Shown in pieces: positions 38,657-56,059 of a stretch of DNA of 64,000 nucleotides; the stretch's first letter is position 1, and every line of letters starts with the position of its first letter. The notes under the pieces are model-generated. The model saw only the letters and a list, made by a program, of their open reading frames with translations, was not told the origin of the DNA and did no database searches. The translations under genes and the position numbers were made by a program. The DNA is taken from positions 38,240,732 to 38,304,731 of the forward strand of contig NC_026657.2 of the NCBI RefSeq assembly GCF_000004075.3, given 5' to 3'. This stretch comes from Cucumis sativus (Eukaryota; Streptophyta; Magnoliopsida; Cucurbitales; Cucurbitaceae).

Positions 38657-41600
38657 ATGCCGCTCGGAGATAGGGCTGGTGACAAGAGCGAGTCTCGATA
38701 CTGTGGCGTCGAGACTGAATTTGATGATGACGTGCCTCAGCTTCTTCTCTCAAATCTTTCTTCTGCTGGTTTTGATTTTGTTGTCGCTCCTCTGGTTAGT
38801 ATTCTTCCAGTTTTGTTCTGTTTTTATTTCGATTCTTACTGCCGGAAATGATGTTCTTACCTTAACTACCTGAGAAGTGATGTTCGATGATTGTTTTTTT
38901 TTCTCTTCGTGGCCAGGAAGAGCGCTGTTTGTCTGTTTCCTTGAAAAAAAAAACGGAGAACGATTGTTGAATTTCCATTTTGTTGTTGTTTTACATTGTT
39001 TCTTGTTATTCTGGTGGCTAATTAGCCAGTCACACGCCGGCTTAGTAGCTGTTTGTTCTGTGTGAATGGTCAGTAAGTTCACCTAAAGCAACGTTGTTTG
39101 ACAGCCTTCATAGTGAAGGTAGATCGTGTAGTTTCACTTCAAGGCTGTCAAAGTACATGTCTCAAATCATGTTTAATTGTATGGCTGAATGTACAGCAGT
39201 AATCGTCTGCTTCAATAATATAAGAAGGATATTATATTTGATACATTTCATAAGTGGATCACCTATTATTTTTGTGTTTGATAACTGATGCCATTTCCTT
39301 CATTGTTGTTCTTCTTTACATCTATTTACTGCTATGACATAGAGGTTGAATCGTCATGTAGCTGTGGAACAGTAAAAATTTTCTGCATGCCAGACGTTAG
39401 GTTCTAGATATTTGGATTTATAGTTTTGTTATTATATTCATTAGAAAACGTTCCATCCATCAATGTAATTTGTTTGATTCTCCTCACCTGTTGTACTTAT
39501 GGTGGCCAATTAGCTAGTCACACATCAGCTCGTAGCTGACTTTTTTTGTGTGAATGGTCAGTAAGCTCACCTAAAACAATATTTATTAATGGTCCGTGCA
39601 GTGAAGATAGATCATGCAGTTTTCACACTTGGGCTGTTAAATACATTTTGATGAGTTGTTTTTAACTAATTGTTGGGATGACTACTCAATTTTATGGATT
39701 CTCAAATATGAGGTGTAGATATGGCTTGTGAGGATATTTAATTTGCATAATTTCATAAAATCGGTTTTTGGTTAAATGTTGCATCAGATGGATCCATCCT
39801 ATCGACCAAGCTTGATGCGGAAAGAAAATGGTGGTTCTGCTGTTCTCCCATTTGCTGGATCAGACTTGGTTTTAAGCCCAGCTCAGTGGAGCAGCCACGT
39901 TGTTGGTATTCTCTTTATGAAAAATTATTATTCATTTTCCTGGTTATATTCTGCTCTACTAACCTTGTTGCAGCATAGTATAGATATATTCATAATGCTT
40001 TATTAATTTGTTTTTTATGTCTCAGGAAAAATTAGTTCTTGGATTGACTTAGATTCTGAAGATGAGATTCTACGAATTGATTCTGAGACAACTCTAAAGC
40101 AAGAGATTGCATGGGCTTCTCATCTCTCTTTGCAGGTGTATATTGTTCTACTTTGGCAGTCCAATTGAATTTCTCTTAGAGTTTGCTCCAAAATAAATTT
40201 ATGGGGGTCACGCTCCTCATACTTTTGTTTTATCTTCCAAAGCATATGCCTAGTACTGTCTTCATCATATGCTCTTGTTTCTTTTTTAACTCTATCATCT
40301 TTAAAGCATTTAATGTCTGTTAGCTGTCTAATTTCTCAATGCAGGAGGTGCATTAAAAATCATTAAACATCCATCTAAACAGTTAAGAGCTGATTTACTG
40401 CAGGCATGCCTTCTTCCAGCGCCTAAAGGAACATCATATGCTAATTATGCTCGGTGTGTTCATCAGATTTTACAAGGCCTTAATAATATGCAGGTAATGC
40501 TCTTATTTTACATTGACCAAACAATATTTTTATTACTTCTCTATGTTTTTACCAAGGTTTTAAAACTGTTCTAATCAATATTTTTCTATAGTTGTGGCTC
40601 AGGATACCTCTGGTGAAGGTTGACGAAGATTCTACAGATGTGAACTCTGATAATTTGGTATAAGTGTTTGAATTATGCTTGCATCTTTCTTGTGATGCAC
40701 TCTTGATGAAAAAGGGATTTGATTTCGTACAAGATTAGGTTCTATGCTTGGGGTTATGGGGTAGTGTTGAGCACAAAATAGTTGTTCTGCATTTTCTGAC
40801 AAGTGATTGATTAAAGGGCAAAAATATAAGCGTTTATTTCCATTTTTCTATTAGAAAGTATCATTGTATTCATGATTTCTTCTGGTGGGGAATTATTTTT
40901 TTCTTCCATGCTTGTGTGTTTATGATGTTCATGTGAACATTGCTAATATCAAACATTCTTGGCAGGTTGATTCTTGGGATTTATGGAACTCATTTCGCCT
41001 GCTTTGTGAGCACCACAGTCAGTTATCAACTGCAATTGACGTTTTGTAGGTGCTCAAATTTGTGGTGGATCGTTTTGGATACTTGAGTTACTATTTTTCT
41101 TATGATGTTGAAATTGGAATTGTCTGATCGTTAGGAGTACATTGCCTTCACCAAATGCGCTTGGAAGATGGTTTGGGGAGTCTGTCAGAGCGGCCATTTT
41201 TAGTACTGATGTAATTATATTGATTGTTTTCTCAAGGTTGAACCAATTGCTTAGATTTCCTGAATTCTGAAAAAGGCTCTTGATCTATGTTTTCAGTGTT
41301 TCTTGACAAATTCACGGGGTTACCCATGCCTGTCAAAGCGGCACCAGAAGTTGATTACTGGACTTTTCAATCATTCGATTCAGGTATCTTCAGACTCTTC
41401 CATCATTACACTATCTGATTTCATTCCATTTAGTTTTCCAAGAGCTTCACCGCACTTTGCTTTTCGTTAGTACCAATATAGCTTTGTTATGCTACGTTGG
41501 TCATGGTAAGCAACAATCATATTGTGAGGAATAGTTGTATTTTGCTAGTTACAGTATTTTTACATTGGCTGCATAGTTTGTTAGTTAACATTGATTTGTC

Positions 41601-44600
41601 TGTCCTCTTCAGGTAGTTTTATCTGGAAAACCATTGCACAACGTTTCAAAGGGATCTGCAGATTTGCCTACTGGTCTGAACAAAAATTCTTCTGATGGTA
41701 TACATGTCATTTTTTTCATGCTTTTGTTGCCTTACATTTATCTTTCACCTAGCTGAAGATGAATGTGTGTTGTTATTCATGGTCCATATGGTCTGATTGT
41801 TCTTTTTCTTTCTTCTAATGTCTAGGGGCACAATCTCATCCATTGAGGTGCTATTTAGATTATATTGCTTTTCTTTACCAGAGAATGGACCCACTTCCTG
41901 AGCAAGAACGAATTGAGGTAGCTTTTACTTGCTGTTCGTCTGTATCTCTTTCTCTTAGGACACAAATGAACATTCTTACTAATGTTTTTAAATTGGTTGC
42001 CCAAACAAAATCACATTGTAGTATAGCTTGTTTTCACCTTCCAATTAGTTTCCTTTCTTTGACACCCATTTCTGCCTCATTTCAGCTGGGATACAGAGAC
42101 TTCTTACAGGCCCCTCTCCAAGTAAGGTTTGCTAGACATAATAACATGTGCTGAATCACCAATCATTGCATGCTCCTGACATTTTACAGTTTATTGTGAT
42201 ATTTAATGTTAATGTTGTGATTAATTTGTTGCAAGTCTCTCTGATTTTTTTTCAGCCTCTTATGGATAACCTAGAGTCTCAAACATATGAAACTTTCGAG
42301 AAAGATGCAGTCAAATACATTCAGGTATTGCTCTCAACTAACTTCCTTTCGCTTGTAACTAGTTTGTAATTTGTCAGATTGTCTGTTCATAGAATTCATA
42401 TTTGCTTCTTTATGCTACTTAATTTTTTGTTTTCCTTTAGAGCATTGCAATTTTCTAATGAGTCATGACATGGTCAAATCTATTTATCTAATCCTTCATT
42501 TTATTACCATCATTAGTTTTTACTTGTAATGATGATTGATTTTGGATAATCAAGTTGCTCCATTTCATGGGCCTTTCCATGAGACCTTTTAATGCACATT
42601 TTATTCTGCAGTTAATGTGAGACAAAGAAAACATCTACTAATTATAAACATGTTTTAATAGCACAACCGTAGAATGCTTGTAATTACCATTATGGGTTGA
42701 TCTGATGGTAAAAATGAAAGACATTGTCAATGCCATGAGTTCAATCCATAGTGGTCTCATGCTTAGGAATTAATGTCCTACTTGATGTTCAAATGTTGTA
42801 GAGTTAGGTGGGTTGTCCCTTAAAATAAGTCGAGGTGCGCGTAAGCTGACTCAAACATTCATACATATCAAAAGAAAAAGAAATTGTTGTCAAACCTTGA
42901 TATGGTGATTGTTGAATTGACATTTTTTTAGTTAAATTTATTTTGAGTTCTAGTATACTATATGTTTGTTAAGGTTATAGTTGGTACTTTACCATTTCTT
43001 CCCGTGGTTTGAGAATGGAGATGTGGTGAATGGCTAGGATTATAGATGCAGTATTATTGTTTTTATTATTCTGTATTTTGTATTTTGTCTTAACTCTTTG
43101 CTTGCATTATCTTAGTACCAACGTGCAATTGTTAAAGCTTTAAAAGACAGGGTGGCAGATGAGAATGCATCTTCAATAACGACAGTGAGTAGCCTCCAGC
43201 TTTTCTGTTTTCATAAATTGTAGAAAAGTAGAGTAATTTGATTTGGCCTTACCTTTCGGATTTTTAATAAAAGTTGCGACTTGAAGGTTACTAATAACCT
43301 TTAATATTTTTTATTTTTTACTTTTTGTGGGAAGGTATTGATGGTCGTAGGTGCAGGACGTGGACCTCTTGTTAGGGCTGCATTGCAGGTTCCTTTCCTC
43401 TCTTTGAGATCTAGTTTACCTTTAACTTTCTTGTTTCTTCTTTTAAACTGTGAATAATTTGTAGGCTGGAGAAGAAACGGGTCGCAAACTGAAAGTATAT
43501 GCTGTGGAAAAAAATCCCAATGCAGTTGTCACTCTTCATGTGAGATTCTACACTAATTCTGTTCTTTATTAGAGTAACTTGATAGTAAACTTATGTGTTT
43601 GATGATTTACGAACAAGCTTGCTCTTAATAAATGTTGGCAAGTCTCCCCCCCTCTGGTGGAAGGGTAAACTTAAGCTTTCTGAGCAAAGAACATGTCACT
43701 TTATCTGAATCTTGTGGATATCTGCCTTTAATTATGTTTAGCTTATTATATAATTTATTCTGACCTCTTGGACTCTTAAAAGCTACTACCCAACTGATCA
43801 TTCTAGCAAATCCTAATTAGATTTTGAGGAATTAGACCTAGAGTCCAAATGCATTTTCCATATGAAATTTGCTCATCTAGGAGGATCTCTACTAGGCGAT
43901 GGATTTGGATCCCCTATTGGGTTGATATTTCTAGGTCCACCGATCTTAAGGATGCTCTATTAAAAATGTTTTCCATCCTCAATTTGTTTCCATTTGATTA
44001 ATGATGCTCTGGTTTATTATTATCATTATGCTTCGTGGTTTTCTCTAACATAATCATCTCTCTTGTGGTCATGGGAATATAACTGTCTTTGACCTTTTTT
44101 TCCCTTCAGAGTTTGGTGAAAATGGAAGGTTGGGAAAGGATTGTTACCATAATTTCTTGCGACATGCGTCACTGGGATGCTTCAGAGCAGGCTGACATTT
44201 TGGTACGTAAGTATCTTTTGTGATCAATTGTTTGTCTCCTGTGCTACACTTGTTAATATCTTCCTCACGTCTTCTGTCTTTTTAGGTCAGTGAGTTACTG
44301 GGTTCTTTTGGTGACAATGAACTATCTCCCGAGTGTCTTGATGGGGCCCAAAGATTTTTAAAACAGGATGGCATTTCAATACCTTCTTCGTAAGTGATCT
44401 TTCTTTGTTTTGATGTTTTTTCATGAAAGTCTTAAACTTAGTTGGCCAGATATTAATGCTTAAAACATCAGTTCAAGTTCGAATGTTTGCATTGGGAAAC
44501 CTTTCTGGTGATTGTACTTGCTTGCATAGAATAGCAAGAATTTCACTCTCCCGACATTTTCCACCTCTCTTATAGACTATAGTATATTTTTTTTTCTATT

Positions 44601-46674
44601 TTATGCCCGACTTCTTTTAGAACTTCTCTAAAATCCTCGTGTAACTTGCATGAAACACTTCATAGACACCAACTGTACATATCATAATAGCCTTCGGGTT
44701 TCTTTCATGAAAATTTAGTTTTCAATATATTTGGATGCTTTTTGTGGCACCAACTTATACTCAATAGAGTTGATTGGTGGAATGTGTCAGGTACACGAGT
44801 TTCATCCAACCAATTACAGCCTCCAAGCTATACAACGATGTACGTGTTACCTTAATAGGTTCAGCTGCCATAATTTAATTATAAATAGCGTAGATTATTA
44901 ATTTTATGGTGGTGATGTAGGTTAAGGCACATAAAGATGTGTCCCACTTTGAAACTGCGTATGTTGTCAAACTGCACAATGTGGCAAGACTCTCGCCTCC
45001 TCAGCCCGTAAGTACCTCCCTCCCATCCCAAACACTCCGTTTTTTTCCCAATTTGATTAATAGAAAGAGTCAGAACCACTGAATTTGCACGTGTAATGCC
45101 GTTGTATTATGTAAATCTGTCAAGTATTATGAGCTTTTATCAATATAACTCCTTTAATATTCAACTCCCAAGTATGATTATTAGGATAAAGTGGTACACA
45201 ATTTGTATGAAAATACTAGTTTGGTGGAGTTTTTCAATTTTAGTCATTAAATATTCAATATTCGAATATGTTTTCTAAAATTTATAATGAAGATGCTAAT
45301 AAACAATAAATAGTTTTAAGAAAATCATCCATAGCTATAGAGACCAAATTTTAGACTTAAGTGATTGAAATCATACAAGTCTTGAAGTACGGACCAAAAT
45401 GATATTTGGCATGTTTTATTAAATTGGTATGCTAGCTTGTTTCAAAGTTCATGCTATTTACTCTATTATTATTGTATAGGTTTTTACCTTCACTCACCCC
45501 AATTGGACACCTGATGGAAGCAATCAGCGATATCAGAAGCTCGCTTTCGAGATACCTAATGATACCGGTGCTGCCTTAGTTCATGGTATGGTGCAGCTAT
45601 ATACTCTTTGTATTCTTCATTTAAAAAACAAATTTCATCATTGTAGTTTTTTTTTGCTGATAGAGCCCCTTTCTATTTCCATGTTTTTGTTTTTATTTTT
45701 TTCTGATATTTTTTTGTCCTCGACTTGTTTAAGGCTTCGCTGGTTATTTTGATGCGACGTTGTACGGCGACGTACATCTAGGCATTGAACCATCAACCGC
45801 AACACCAAATATGTTCAGTTGGTATGTGATCAATTACTTATTTTTGCTTCCATTTATTATGTTATTAGTCATTCTTAGTTTACATGTATTTTTAGGACCT
45901 ATTTCAGTGAATCAAATTTCTCTGGGACATTCTCTTGATCCGTCCGTCCAAACCAATTTTTTGATAATAAAACTATGTTTAGGACTCCAAAATCAAATAA
46001 TTAGATAAACTTTTGAGTTACTAAAAACTGTTTTCGACTTGATTCTAAATACGAAGGAAGTGACTTTGCAAAGTTATAAAATCAGTCTCAAACATACACT
46101 ATACTATTATCCTCCAACTAAGCTTTAAGTAAATCTTGAATTATCGTTTGCCCAGGTTTGCTATATTTTTCCCGTTGAGAACTCCAATATGCGTGCGACC
46201 TGGTTCTCCACTAGAAGTACATTTTTGGCGTTGTTGTAGTTCTCATAAGGTGAGTTCGTTTGTTCATTCTCATTTCATGCCCTTCCCAATCTTATTATAT
46301 TTTAGATCAACCCAACCATGTCTATTTATAGACCCATAAGTTTTAAAATTTAGTGTCTTTCTATCTCATCAAATTGCACTTCTAATCTCTAACTTTTTAA
46401 ATAATCTGTCACTCCAAATATTGTATTAATATGAAATCAATAACAATTTGGAAACAAATGGTCACTAGGGCCAACTGTTTTGTCGAAAACCAAATCACGT
46501 TCTCACCCAACAATTGAAATTTTGTGAAACCTTTACTTCATTAAGAATTTTGAGTGAATGAAAGTTAATAGGTTTGAAATGTGTACACAGGTTTGGTACG
46601 AGTGGTGTGTAACATCTCCGTCCCAATCTCCGCTTCATAACTGTAATGGTCGTTCCTATTGGGTTGGCCTATAA
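38657..46674 (+). CDS. PRMT5: Protein arginine methyltransferase PRMT5 (SKB1)
   Basis: Twenty-three exons join in phase to 649 aa: 38657-38794, 39788-39905, 40026-40135, 40404-40493, 40592-40657, 40966-41045, 41135-41210, 41297-41383, 41613-41697, 41826-41917, 42086-42121, 42256-42324, 43116-43184, 43335-43388, 43465-43539, 44110-44202, 44286-44389, 44791-44839, 44921-45007, 45480-45585, 45734-45821, 46156-46249, 46591-46674. A TIM-barrel-like N-terminus precedes the Rossmann core. The core has motif I GAGRGPL (378-384) and the double-E loop [11 protein letters not shown] (448-458). The [17 protein letters not shown] segment carries the Phe (F340) that in PRMT5 steers towards symmetric dimethylation. 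A beta-barrel domain ends in SYWVGL. It symmetrically dimethylates arginines on histones H4/H3 and Sm proteins; in Arabidopsis it affects flowering, splicing and the clock. The length matches Arabidopsis SKB1 (about 642 aa). Confidence 0.96.
39013..39646. repeat. Duplicated 146-bp block in PRMT5 intron 1
   Basis: 39013-39158 and 39501-39646 are diverged direct copies, 488 bp apart. Both run from GGTGGC..AATTAGC.AGTCACAC through TGTGTGAATGGTCAGTAAG and TCACCTAAA to a GGCTGT.AAA.TACAT end. The left copy also holds a perfect 12-bp inverted repeat, TTTGACAGCCTT (39097-39108) and AAGGCTGTCAAA (39141-39152), which has decayed in the right copy. Confidence 0.8.
42694..42884 (+). mobile_element. tRNA-derived SINE-like element in PRMT5 intron 12
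   Basis: The element starts GGGTTGATCTGATGG, which resembles a pol III A box. About 45 bases later GAGTTCAATCC fits a B box (GGTTCGANTCC). A body with GTCGAGGTGCGCGTAAGCTGA follows, a stretch I know from plant SINE 3' halves, and then an A-rich tail ATCAAAAGAAAAAGAAA. No target-site duplication was confirmed. It is in sense with PRMT5. Confidence 0.55.
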
Positions 46675-47861
46675 GGAAAGCAGGAAAAAAGGACCTCAAG
46701 GAATTCGTGGTACGTGGCGTAGTGTTAGTAATTTATTTCCTCTCTCGAATTATACAATTCTATATGATGAACACTTTGCTTTGCTTGACCCCCACAACTT
46801 CAGAATTGTAGGATATGTGTGATATATAGTTTTATTGTAGGATTAGTTTTTTCATATCCCGAGTATGTTGTAATTTAATTCACTGCTCTTTTAGAGTCAG
46901 AATTATTAGCTTTAGTTTTAGATTCATTTATACCAACTACCCACTTACTTAACTTTTCACATCAATGTTCTTCGAATCTCACTATGAGGTGATTCGTTTT
47001 TGTTAGAATATGGTCTTGGTGTATACTTTCTTGACTTCATCGTAGAAGACATTTGAGCATAAATGTGTCATTACGGGCTTTTCTAATCTAACATTCGTTT
47101 CTTCAGTGTAATATGAAAAATAGTCTAAAATGGTAAAATGGTAAAATGGTTTTTTTTGCAATAAGGTGTAAATGATTTGTATTATTATTCTTTGAAATAA
47201 CTCTATTTTGATGTTAAATAGTTTGTACTCTCTTTGAAAAAGAATTGCTTTCCATAATACTAAATATTAAACTCTCGTAAATTAAAACTAAAATAAGGTA
47301 TATGGTAAGAAATAGCCAGATTTGATGGTAAAATTTTAAATTGATATTATTGATAGAAATAAAACTGTTTTATTTACTATAATCTGTAAATATTTTAATT
47401 TATTTTACTTAAAATTACATTCATATTTGAGATTTTATGACTACAAAATATTTCTTGTTTTAAACGGTTCTTAAAAAGATGCATAAAAATGACTTACAAA
47501 TTTATATGGTAAAATATCAAAACTATATGAATTAATACATTGTAAATCAAAATGTATAAATTTGAATTTTATCTATATAATATAGATAGTAAATAATTTG
47601 AATTTTGTATAAACCACTTTATTAAAAAATGTTTTTCAGAAAGTGAAAGAAGCAAAAAGAAAAAAACGCCCCAAAATTTAAATCATAAAAAATGTAACTT
47701 ATCATTGTTAGATAAATAAACAAATTTCAAAAGAACTCGTAAACAAAAATCCAAATAAAATGGAAAAAGCTACAAATAAGAAAAAGAGTCTTTTGGTATT
47801 ATAGAAAGTAAGTACTAACCTTTATCTAGCAAATAAGTCGGAATGCCAATTTGTGTTTCCA
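46675..47861. other. Convergent intergenic region PRMT5 / RsmH
   Basis: It contains the two facing 3' UTRs and AT-rich DNA (very A/T-rich from 47100 on). No gene, repeat with clear ends or RNA gene is seen. Confidence 0.5.
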
Positions 47862-52086
<4,225 letters not shown>

Positions 52087-52228
52087 TTCCTACAGCTCCG
52101 ATTGCATCAGACGAAGAGAGAATGAGATAGTTGAAGGGGAGAGTTCTTCGGCATAGTCTGAAAATGGAGGGAAATGGACAATTTCACATCTCTAAGCCCT
52201 AATTGCTCGCTTCAAAACTCTTATCCTC

Positions 52229-52236
52229 TTTTTATA
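52229..52236 (-). promoter_or_regulatory. TATA box of the RsmH gene
   Basis: TATAAAAA on the minus strand lies about 145 bases upstream of the ATG at 52086, a typical distance once a leader is allowed for. CCCTAATTGC just downstream may be in the leader. Confidence 0.5.
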
Positions 52237-52815
52237 CCCGCCAACATTAAAAAAATTTTAAAAAATCAAATAATAATTTATATATAAGAATGTTTTCAAA
52301 TATAGAAATTATAACAAAGTTTTATTTTTATTGAAAGGAGATCGCGATAGATTAGATAAATGTTTAAAAATGTCGAATTTCGTCTCAATCGTCATTTGTT
52401 ATAACTATTCAAAATAAGTTCTTTGGTTCGGATAGGACATGGATTTTTAAATATGAAGAGTAGACGATACTAAAGATAGAGCGTTTTGGACGTGATTTGC
52501 CATATAAAACTCATTATGTTTTAACATATTTCACGTCAATATGATCTTTCTTGTCATTTTAATGTTTCACGATCTTTTCTTCATTTTGTTTATTTATTAC
52601 TTACATTTTTCAATACTTTTTTTATTCGTAGTAATCGCGATTACATTTCGCCTCTCAAACCATCCCAATAGAGCTAGTTTTTAGAAAGTAAAAACTAAAA
52701 AGCACAGTGACTAAAATGATATGGTAATAAATCTACCACTTTTTAACCAAATATCTAAATTCTAAAGCTTACATACAAATATTCCAATAGACAAATCTTA
52801 TAATTTTCTCGCAAT

Positions 52816-52979
52816 GATGTGTTTGGTTTAGATTACAAAATGTTTAATTTTGCTAAAAAACTATTTTGAAAAAAATGGTAGTGTTTGACCAATTAAAATA
52901 AAGCATTTCTTAAAAATTTATTTATAAAATAATCTATTTTGGATAAATCTTTAAAAACCAAATTCACACCTAAACACAT
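52816..52979. mobile_element. Small MITE-like inverted-repeat element
   Basis: ATGTGTTTGGTTTAG at the left and CACACCTAAACACAT at the right are imperfect inverted complements 164 bp apart around an AT-rich, non-coding core. No target-site duplication was confirmed. Confidence 0.45.
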
Positions 52980-53493
52980 AAAAAAAAGTAACAAAAAATT
53001 ATGTGTTTAAATTAAACTCAATTTAAAAAAGTGTTTAAAAGAAAATGTATTATTAAAAATATTTTTTTATTAATTAAAAAAATAGTACAGGGATTCAAAC
53101 CTGCAATACATTAGCCAATTGAAATATATGTATATCCTAAAGTAAAGTAAAATTAATAAGTCAGCAAAGGAATACTCAACTAGGAAAAAAACTTGTACTT
53201 AAATATACTTACTTTTCCATCAAAGTTGAGGCTCCGTGGAATCTGCCCCACCTATTTAGGCAATGCGAAAAATGGAGAGGGAACGAAGCAAGAAAATTCG
53301 ATAGGAACGAAACGAGGATGTGGACAAGAAATGCATTTTACATCCTCATCTTTTTATATCATAAATTTTCTATAACATTTCTATATATATATATATATAT
53401 ATACACACTTACGTTCAAAAGTGTGTATATGTTTGAATTATTTAATATAGTTGAACCATTTTTAAACTAAAAATTTTTGAGTGGGTGGAAAAT

Positions 53494-53763
53494 GGGAATA
53501 ATTGCAAATTTAGCAATTAAATTCAAAATAATTAAGTATATAGCAACATTTTTAAAAAGTTGGAAATATTTATCAAATTCTATCCATGATAGAGTCTATC
53601 ACTGATAGATCATGTTGTAAAAATTCGTCTATCACCGATAGATCATACGAGTCTATTAATGATACAAGTCTATCAGTCATAGTTTTGCTATATTTACAAT
53701 TTTTTTAAATGTGGTTATGTCTTTAATTATTATTACTCAAATAGACATCAATTGCAATTACCC
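53494..53763. mobile_element. Palindromic dispersed element (GATAGA-rich, about 270 bp)
   Basis: The ends GGGAATAATTGCAA and, in reverse complement, AGGGTAATTGCAAT pair. Inside, ATAATTAAGTATATAGCAAC pairs loosely with the complement of the right arm. The core repeats short palindromic blocks such as TCTATCACTGATAGA and TCTATCACCGATAGATCAT. I know similar GATAGA-rich elements as very common in cucurbit genomes; that is recollection, not a search result. Confidence 0.6.
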
Positions 53764-55332
53764 TAAAACAAATTAGAATAGTGACATTGGGTAGGTTAAG
53801 AAAAATAAAGTAGAATTAATATATGCATGTTTACATCTATGACAAAATACAATCCAAATAAGTTAAAGTGAATCTTATCATAACCAAAATAGACTCAATT
53901 TCAAAGTTCAAGAACTAAAACAGATGTGACGGACCGAAATAGAAAGTTTAGGGACCAAAAAAATTAAAAGATAATAGTTTTGCCCGAGAATTCAATCCCC
54001 CGAGAATCTTTGTCCCAATTTCCACCAAATTAAATAAAAAAGATGATTGAGAATGGAATAAAGATGAAGTAGCCATACACATCAACCTCCCATGAACATC
54101 ACACAAAATGTCAACAAAATTTAAAAAAAATGAAGGAAAATAGAGTTAGTTTGTGAGTAAGATATTAATTAAACAATAATGGAGTTTAAGATAATGAAGA
54201 AGTCGCCTTGGCGGCTTTGATGGTTTAATTAATCATTCTCTCTATTCTTCCATAACTTTTATCCTTATATTATATTTATTTATCTTCCCTAATCAACACT
54301 ATCAAAATATATCAATCTTTTTACCTCTTAAAGATTTTGAATATTGTTTTATATGGGTCTCTAAGCTTTTTTAAAAAATGTTTTATTTTGATCTTAGTTA
54401 ACATAATTTTAATTATTAAAGACTAAAATAAATACTCTTTTTAGAAGTTAAATTTAGGAACAAAATAGAAAAACTCTACTTCACAAATTGCTTTAACTTT
54501 TTCTCCTTTAATTTCCCTTCCCTTCCCTTTCCTTCTTACAACCTTTAATCTTATGTTTCAAAATGTTTACTAAAGTTTTATTATTTTTCTCTCAACACAT
54601 CAAAGCAAAAAATTGGATTCTGAGTATTTAGTAAAAATTATTCAAAAGGTAAAATTTGAAACCTAAGCATGAAATTGATAACATTTCTATAAGGTTAAGT
54701 ATAATAATTAAGTGTATAACAACATTGATAAATAATTGCAAACATATTCAAATATATTTGATTTATTAGTGTTCTCCTTTTTTGCATTGTATTATATCTA
54801 TGAATACTATCGTATCGATTTTTTTTTAATTGAAGGACAAAAATGTATTTTTTTTAAAGATAAATTAATTATTGTTATTTTTGTTTTTGTATGTTCTGAT
54901 CTTTTGGTCTACTTTTTCACAGAGTTTTGACTATCCACTTTATTCCTTTTCATCATAATCTCATCTCTTGCCTTTTTCCATCAATTATTCCAAATACATC
55001 AACAAAAAAGAAAAAGAAGAAAAAAGAAAAAAGAATTTATTTTCTTACTTATTTATTTATTTGTTTGTTTTAAATAATAAAAAGAAAACCACCTTGGCCT
55101 CATCATTTGTTTCCAGCTTTGTTTGGTCCATTTCTTCTCCTTTTTGAATGTTTTAAAAATCTTCTCATCTTCCCTCCCCCACCCCCCCAAAAGAAAAATC
55201 CTTTTTATTTCATCTCAATTTCCCCAATTTCTCTCTGTTCTTCCCTTTAATTCCCAAAATTTCTTCATCAATTTCCCTTAAAAAAAAGAGAGAAAAACAT
55301 TCAATTTGATTTCTTACCTCTAACTCCCAACA

Positions 55333-56059
55333 ATGGCTGATGAACTCCACCAATCAGACCCACCGTCCTCTCCCTCGCCGTCGCCGCCGCCGCCGCCGCT
55401 GCCGCCTCGACAGTTAGCGAAAGAAGAACAAGAAGAAGTCAATCCAGAAATCAAATCCAAGTCTCGATGTAAGAACAACACCTTCTTTGGCAGACATAGA
55501 ATCACAGCAGCCATAAACAGACTCCAAAATGAAATCAATATCATCAAAGTAAATCGCTATTTCATAGATTTTACCTTAATCGCTTTGCCATTTCCCCTTT
55601 TTTTTTTCTCTCTCGTGATAAATCGTTGTGAAATGATGCAGGAAGAATTGCAACAGCTCGAGAATATTGGTGAATCTTCTACCGTCTGCGCAGGGTAAGT
55701 AAGAAGAAGATTAATAAAATTCATTAGGGTTTCAAAAAAATCTCTAATTCGTTTAGAAATTAGAATCAATCGTCTTCTCCATTTCTTTAGGGCTTTAATT
55801 TCTTTCTTTACCTATTTTCCGTACAGATTCATCTCCAGCGTTGAATCGATTCCAGATCCTTTGCTTCCAGAGTAAGAACATCATATCGCCATTAACATTA
55901 GTTCTTTATCTTATCATCTTAGAATATAAATGAAAATTTCTTGCACTAATCGAGCAAGAATGTTCGGAAACATACAGAACAATCGGTCCGACGGATGTGA
56001 ACTGGGACCAGTGGTTCCGAGGAGCTCATGGCAGTCGGAATCACAGACGGTGGATCTGA
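55333..56059 (+). CDS. Heterotrimeric G-protein gamma subunit, type B
   Basis: Four exons (55333-55548, 55642-55694, 55827-55871, 55978-56059) join in phase to 131 aa. The N-terminus is Pro/Ser-rich (a CCG-type trinucleotide run). The G-gamma-like coiled coil runs from about 54 to 90 (HRITAAINRLQNEINIIKEE, QLENIGESSTVC) and is followed by SVESIPDPLLPE and the plant signature GPTDVNWDQWFRG. The protein ends SRNHRRWI. It has no C-terminal cysteine or CaaX box, so it is type B (rice RGG2-like) and not the prenylated AGG1/AGG2 type A or the Cys-rich AGG3 type C. It should bind G-beta (AGB1) and form the Gbg dimer. How it reaches the membrane without a prenyl group is not shown by the sequence. 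A (GAA)6 run follows in the 3' UTR. Confidence 0.88.

Larger units (their letters stand above)
52087..55332. other. Divergent spacer RsmH / G-gamma
   Basis: It holds two MITE-like elements (52816 and 53494), a (TA)10 run at 53382-53402, and a pyrimidine-rich leader before the G-gamma gene from about 55080. No further gene is recognised. Confidence 0.5.

Noticed and set aside
53080-53125. tRNA-like B box (ACAGGGATTCAAACCTGC, minus-strand GGTTTGAATCC)
   Set aside because: No A box, acceptor stem or cloverleaf could be drawn around it. It may be a small SINE fragment, but the evidence is too thin.
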